From contig JAMPIV010008516.1 in the NCBI GenBank assembly GCA_024509875.1, forward strand, positions 786,501-850,500: a stretch of DNA of 64,000 bases, given 5' to 3'. The DNA comes from Oreohelix idahoensis (taxonomy: Eukaryota; Mollusca; Gastropoda; Stylommatophora; Oreohelicidae). The translations under genes and the position numbers were made by a program. A model generated the notes under the pieces. It made no database searches, was not told the DNA's origin, and worked only from the letters and a program-made list of their open reading frames with translations. Below are positions 24,923-64,000 of the stretch, piece after piece; within the stretch, counting starts at the first letter, position 1, and the number at the start of each line of letters is the position of its first letter.

Positions 24923-26139
24923 ATGATGGTGTTCATGAACAGTTTGATTACACTGTATAACGGATTCACATACCTTGGTAGCACACTATCCCAGAACATT
25001 GTCATTGATGATGAGGTGAACACCAGGATCTCCAAAGCCAGCAGCACATTTGGCAGACTATACACCAACGTTTGGTATCCAAGTGGCATTAGTCTACAGA
25101 CAAAGCTGAAGGTGTACAGAGCTGCGGTGCTTCCAGTGCTGCTATATGCATGTGAAACATGGACTGTATACAGGCGCCGCGTAAAGAAGCTAAACCACTT
25201 CCATACAGTCTGTCTCAGGAAGGTCATCATCATCTCAGCCCGTAACCCGTCATGGGTCGTAGGGGTGCCATGGTGGAAGCATCAGCAGACAGGGTCCTCC
25301 ACTGCTCTCTATCCTCAGCAATGCGTACAAGTGTGGAAAAACCGTGTCCTGTCCATTCTTTGATGTTATCAGCCCAGGATTTTCTTTGCCTTCCTCTTCT
25401 CCGTTTACCTTCGACTGTCCCCTGAAGGATCGTTTTCGAAAGGGAGTCATGACGAGTTACATGCCCAAACCAGGCAAGCTTTCGATGTTTCACTATTGAC
25501 AAAAGTGGTTCTTGGTGGCCTGCATAGGTGTTTATCTTCTCTCTAACATAGACATTTGTTTTGTGCTCTTTATAGCAAATGCGCAAAATTCTTCTATAAC
25601 ATTTATGCTCGAAAGCCTGAATCCTTCGCTCCGTATCTGCAGTGAGGAAGGTAATGAACATCAAATGGCAAGACAAGATCCTGGATACCGCCGTTCTTGA
25701 CAGAGCTGGTATCCCTAGCATTGATACTATTCTGATGCAGTCACAGATTCGCTGGGCAGGTCATGTAGTCCGCATGCCAGACCATCGACTGCCAAAGATA
25801 CTCTTTTATGGTGAGATGGAGAAGGGTAAATGCTCCCATGGTGGCCAAAAAAAGCGCTTCAAAGACACGTTAAAGACGTCATTGAAAACCTTTGACATAA
25901 ACTCAGACACATGGGAAGCTGCTGCGCAAGACCGAACTGCTTGGCGCACATCTCTTCGTAAAGGTGCAGCGGTATGCGAATCATCCAGAAGAGCAGCAGC
26001 GGAACAGCGGAGACAAGCTAGAAAAGACCATGTAATAAAACCTTCACATGAAGCAAACATTCCCTGCCCACACTGTCCGAGATCTTTCCAGGCCCGCATC
26101 GGGCTCATCAGTCACCTTCGTACCCATAGACTAACCTAA
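24923..26139 (+). pseudogene. LINE family B, 5'-truncated, C-terminal RT region with C2H2 zinc finger; split by an antisense LINE
   Basis: Left part (24945..25224) reads GFTYLGSTLSQN, ISKASSTFGRLYTNVW, LPVLLYACETWTVY and HFHTVCLRKV. Right part (25653..26139) resumes in phase with MNIKWQDKILDTAVL, RWAGHVVRMPDHRLPKILFY, and ends CPHCPRSFQARIGLISHLRT followed by HR, a classical C2H2 finger. Such a fingered C-terminus is common in animal LINE ORF2 proteins of this type. Removing the insert at 25225..25644 and one copy of its duplication restores a continuous frame across the junction, so the split came late. Confidence 0.85.
25225..25644 (-). pseudogene. LINE family H 3' fragment inserted antisense in LINE B
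   Basis: Flanked by AGGAAGGT at 25217..25224 and 25645..25652 (8-bp target-site duplication). Minus-strand frame reads RRIQAFEHKCYRRILRI, KHRKLAWFGHVTRHDSL, GKRRRGRQRKSWADNIKEW, the usual C-terminal region of a LINE ORF2, and ends in an ATGATGATG-type tail. Only the last 420 bp of the element were inserted. Confidence 0.85.
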
Positions 26140-27431
26140 CATATTCCTAAATAATTGGATGAACAGAGTTTTCTTCATCACCCGTGATGGACGAACAACA
26201 TAATGGAAAGAAACCAAAAACACTCTAAGAATGTACTTCTATCTGCTCATCCGGAAACGGAAACAGCACGCTATAATTAAAAACCTATCAAGTTTGATGG
26301 GTTATTGCTAGTATAAATATAATTTATAATGCTCAGTGAACAGAATATACATACATTGTAAATGCCAATTGTCAAATATAGCCAGATTAATGCAGATTTG
26401 GAAAAAAAAAATACCCAGATACTCAGGCGGAAACCAAAAAAACCCAGATCTAGTAAAAAATACCCAGCTGTGGCAACACTGGAAAGCACCTATTAGGTAA
26501 GAGTGACTGGATGTGATCACAGGTTTATTAGAGCGAGAGAAAGCAGGGATGAATAATTCTTTTATTGTATACTCCATGTACTCACTTTGTATTTTTTTTA
26601 AATGCAAGTTTTGCTGATGCTGCCCTTTCAGAATAGATTAACGTATAAACTCTATTCTTTACAGTAGAGGGAAATCCTAGACCATAGCGTATAAATCTTG
26701 ACTCTTTGGGGGTTAATAACTTTCTTCTAACGGGATCTTGTCTCAACAGAGGGAGGGAGGATTACACCGATGAGTCTAACTCTTTAATTAATTCATTAAC
26801 TTATGTTTATTTGTATTTGACTGATATTCAAAATATTGCTGTTGTGAAGTTCTCTATGATAAATAAAATTTACATAAACTTTATTTATGTGTGTTGGTCA
26901 GCTTGTCCCAAAAGATCCCTATTCCATTGATATAGTTTTCACGTTTGTGCGTCAAATTGTCGTCACTTATCTGTGTGTGTGTAGATGTGAGTGGTTGAAT
27001 ATATCAATATATATTTATAGGAAAACTGTCTGATCTAAAAATCTCAGTCGTAATCGACAGGCTGGATTAGATTATCTCCCATAGATTATCTCTAAAAATC
27101 CAGGGACAGACTTTACCTTTCACCATTTCACTCGTGAAAATCTGTTTCTTTACCTTATCTCCCACTGAGCTATCACCTGTTCTAGTTCTATTCAGACCGG
27201 ACCATAATTGATCTTAAATACCTATAAAAAATCTACGACAATGACCCATTTGTTGCTTTATGTAGGGCAGCTTTTTCTTGCTTCTGTTATGTGGAAAAAA
27301 AAAGGTTGATCTTATCATGTCATTAATATAATATAATTACTGGATGCTGTTATGTGTGAGTGCAACCTGCAAATGATGATAACAAGTGTGAAACTGCCAG
27401 CTCTATCATTTGTTGAATGATTTTATTTCAG
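26140..27431. other. Non-coding, no gene recognised
   Basis: AT-rich. Short frames only, none with a motif. If the MTA gene starts upstream, this is intron. Confidence 0.4.
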
Positions 27432-61560
<34,129 letters not shown>

Positions 61561-61779
61561 GTAAGTCTAATCTGATTATGTCTTAAAAATTACATTTATT
61601 ACATCTGAGGTGGCACTTTATGTCGGTCTCCTCTCTACTATTGTTTCGAGATCAGAACATTCACAGCCGTAACTAATTTGTGATACCAGTAGTTCTCTCA
61701 GACACTGGGACTTCACCATTTTCTGCAGAAATTCTATTTTCTGTAATTTTCAGTACTATACTGATCCTACAGCCAAATA

Positions 61780-64000
61780 AAACCTCTCGCTACAATTAGT
61801 TTATGTGAAGCAATTGCAAGTCTTCTTTTAATTTCTATTGCACAGTCGCCAGAGCTGTTGATGATTGATCCTAAGTATTCGAATTCATTAACACTTTCCA
61901 GTTCTTCGTTATCAATTTCAATTTCTGGTTTGGTCTTTACTTTGTCTGTTGTCAATACTTTGGTCTTCTTGGTGTTTAGGTATAGATTCTGGGCCTCGCT
62001 GTGTTTTTTGGTGGACAGAATTAATTGTTCAAGTTCTTATGGGTTGGTCGATAGGAGGACTGTGTCGTCAGCATATCTGATTTCCGGGATCTGGTACCCA
62101 CCGATGTTAAATGAGTCAAACTCTGTGTTTTCTTGGTCATCTCTTACGTTTCTCATGATATTCTCGGCATAAATGTTAAACAGATAAGGGGAAAGGGTAC
62201 AGCCTTGTCTTACTCCTTTCTGTACTTCAAACCATTCTGATGTTTCCCCCTCTATTCTTACGGCTGCCTGTAGTTCTTGGTACAGCAGTGCGATGAGTTG
62301 TATAAGGTGGTTTGGAAATCCCATATTTTTCATAATAGCCCATAACTGCTGATGTTGTACACAATCGAAAGCTTTGGTGTAATCAATGAAACAAGTATGT
62401 AGGTCAACGTTGAATTCTCTACACTTTTCTATGATGATCCTCATGTTGAATATATGATCTCTAGTGCCTCTACCTGGTCGAAAACCCGCCTGTACTTCGT
62501 TTATTTCTGTTTCTAGCTTTTGTTGCATCCTTTTCATTATGATTTGTAATAGTATTTTGCTGGCATGGCTTATAAGAGCTATAGTTCTGTAGTTTGTGCA
62601 CAGTTTCAGGTTGCCCTTTTTTGGCAAGGGTATGTAAATTGATCTTTTCCATTCCTTGGGCCAAATTCCGCTTTGCCAGATCTTGCAGCATAATGCATGG
62701 TATATACGAGCGCTGCCTTCTCCTCCTGCCTGTATCATTTCAGCTGTTATTTCATCACAACCAGGAGATTTTCCACTTTTCAAGTGTTTGATTGCGTTTT
62801 GGACTTCCTCTATGCTAGGTTCTGGTTCACGTTCCACTTCATTCATGACGTTGTTATCTGCCGCTTTGTTTATTTCCATATACATTTCTTGACAGTACTC
62901 CTTCCATCTGTTTAGAATATCTTTACGTTCTGTTAGAGTGTCGCCTTTCTTGTCATTTATTGCTCGAGGTGATGATTTATAGTTGCTGTTCTTCAATGTT
63001 CTTACTTCAGAAAACATATTCTTACTCAATCCCTGTTCGCGCATTTCCTCTATTTTCCTGCAGGTGTCGTTTATGTATTGTTGTTTGTCTTGTCTGACTC
63101 GTTTTTTAATCTGCTTTGTGTATTCCTTGTACAACTCCTGATTTTCTGTATCTTTTTTGGACTTCATTTTTCTTCTCTCTACCACCAACTTCAGTGTTTC
63201 GTCTGAGATGTATTCTCGTCTCTTTATACTTCTTTTAGGAATTAACCTCTGTGCATTTGTAATATAAACATCTCTGATGTTATTGGCAAGTTCCTCTATT
63301 TTCCTGCAGGTGTCGTTTATGTATTGTTGTTTGTCTTGTCTGACTCGTTTTTTAATCTGCTTTGTGTATTCCTTGTACAACTCCTGATTTTCTGTATCTT
63401 TTTTGGACTTCATTTTTCTTCTCTCTACCACCAACTTCAGTGTTTCGTCTGAGATGTATTCTCGTCTCTTTATACTTCTTTTAGGAATTAACCTCTGTGC
63501 ATTTGTAATATAAACATCTCTGATGTTATTGGCAAGTTCATCTGGTGTCATTTCCTCCTGTACTGCCATAAGAATATCAAATTTGTTCTGAATATTGACA
63601 CTGTACTCTTCTGGTATGGCGCTTGTGTCATAACGTATTACTTTGTTGCTTGTAGCGACTTTTTTCAATTTGATCTTGAAGTTTGCAGCAAGAAGTTCAT
63701 GGTCGGAGTCACAGTCTGCTCCTGGCAGCGTCTTGATGGATGAGATACAAGATCGCCACCTTTGTTGTATTAAGATATAATCTATTTGGTTCTTGCTTTT
63801 TCCATCTGGTGACGTCCATGTATATAGTCTTCTAGGGTGTTGCATAAAAAGAGTATTTGTGATGACTAGGTTGTTTTCTAGGCAGAATGTTGTCAAGCGT
63901 TCTCCTCTCTCATTTCTCTGGCCCAATCCATAACTTCCTTTCACTCTTTTTTCATGTTCTAATCTTTCGTTTCCAACTTTGGCATTAAAATCTCCCATTA
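61780..64000 (-). pseudogene. LINE family F, endonuclease end and reverse transcriptase, continues past the window
   Basis: A 653-aa open frame (63998..62037) begins inside the endonuclease (MGDFNAKVGNE, NQIDYILIQQRWRSCISSIK, ADCDSDHELLAANF). It then covers a linker with an 82-residue perfect repeat and the RT: HLKSGKSPGCDEITAEMIQA, YRTIALISHASKILLQIIMK, AGFRPGRGTRDHIFNMRIII, CFIDYTKAFDCVQHQQLWAI (first Asp), GVRQGCTLSPYLFNIYAENI, and IRYADDTVLLST (YADD). A stop at 62037 ends it; the thumb continues in another frame (KTKPEIEIDNEELESVNEFE, YLGSIINSSGDCAIE) to about 61785, where the copy is cut off. Layout is RTE-like. It lies in the MTA intron, antisense. Confidence 0.9.
63047..63538. repeat. 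Perfect 246-bp tandem duplication inside LINE F
   Basis: 63047..63292 and 63293..63538 read the same base for base. The unit is 82 codons, so the ORF stays open. It duplicates the segment from ELANNIRDVYITNAQ to NDTCRKIE between endonuclease and RT. Confidence 0.95.

Overview
The window is AT-rich animal nuclear DNA. It shows spliced GT-AG exons, long introns, tRNA-derived SINEs, several clades of non-LTR retrotransposon, mariner, Tigger and hAT DNA transposons, and long (TA)n microsatellites. There is no operon-like packing. The one host gene has a protein sequence that reads like a lophotrochozoan, most likely mollusc, orthologue; species and class cannot be fixed from the sequence alone.

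Host gene: the right half (about 27.4 to 61.6 kb, + strand) carries part of an MTA (metastasis-associated protein) gene, a subunit of the NuRD/HDAC chromatin-remodelling complex. Ten exons can be placed exactly with matching phases: two alternative-looking 33-nt acidic microexons, a BAH exon, three exons for the end of BAH and the ELM2 domain, and the exons of the ELM2 end and SANT domain. The N-terminal exon(s) were not found, and the GATA zinc finger and C-terminus must lie beyond base 64000. The introns reach 11 kb and are packed with mobile DNA.

Left part (0 to 27 kb): a decayed LINE with a (TA)n tract; a complete-ended 9.1-kb LTR retrotransposon (4978..14088, minus strand) with 2.4-kb LTRs about 99% identical, a tRNA-Pro-type primer site, a polypurine tract, a long gag, and a broken pol in which integrase lies before reverse transcriptase (Gmr1-like order); a 5'-truncated RTE-like LINE (17740..19265); and a LINE with a C-terminal C2H2 finger split by an antisense LINE (24.9 to 26.1 kb).

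Middle part (27 to 48 kb): an intact Tigger-like transposon sitting inside a (TA)n microsatellite; a decayed mariner; and a nested stack at 42.2 to 47.9 kb in which an RTE-like LINE holds both an intact mariner (itself holding a LINE fragment) and a second LINE fragment. Each insertion has a readable target-site duplication.

Right part (48 to 64 kb): hAT, pogo-like and foldback MITEs, two more SINE copies (three in the window), minisatellites, an RNase H LINE fragment, and a long LINE with a perfect in-frame 246-bp tandem duplication that runs off the window end. At least ten scattered copies of an unassigned dispersed repeat of about 250 bp (called repeat R here) occur across the window. LINE families are labelled A to I below only for cross-reference.
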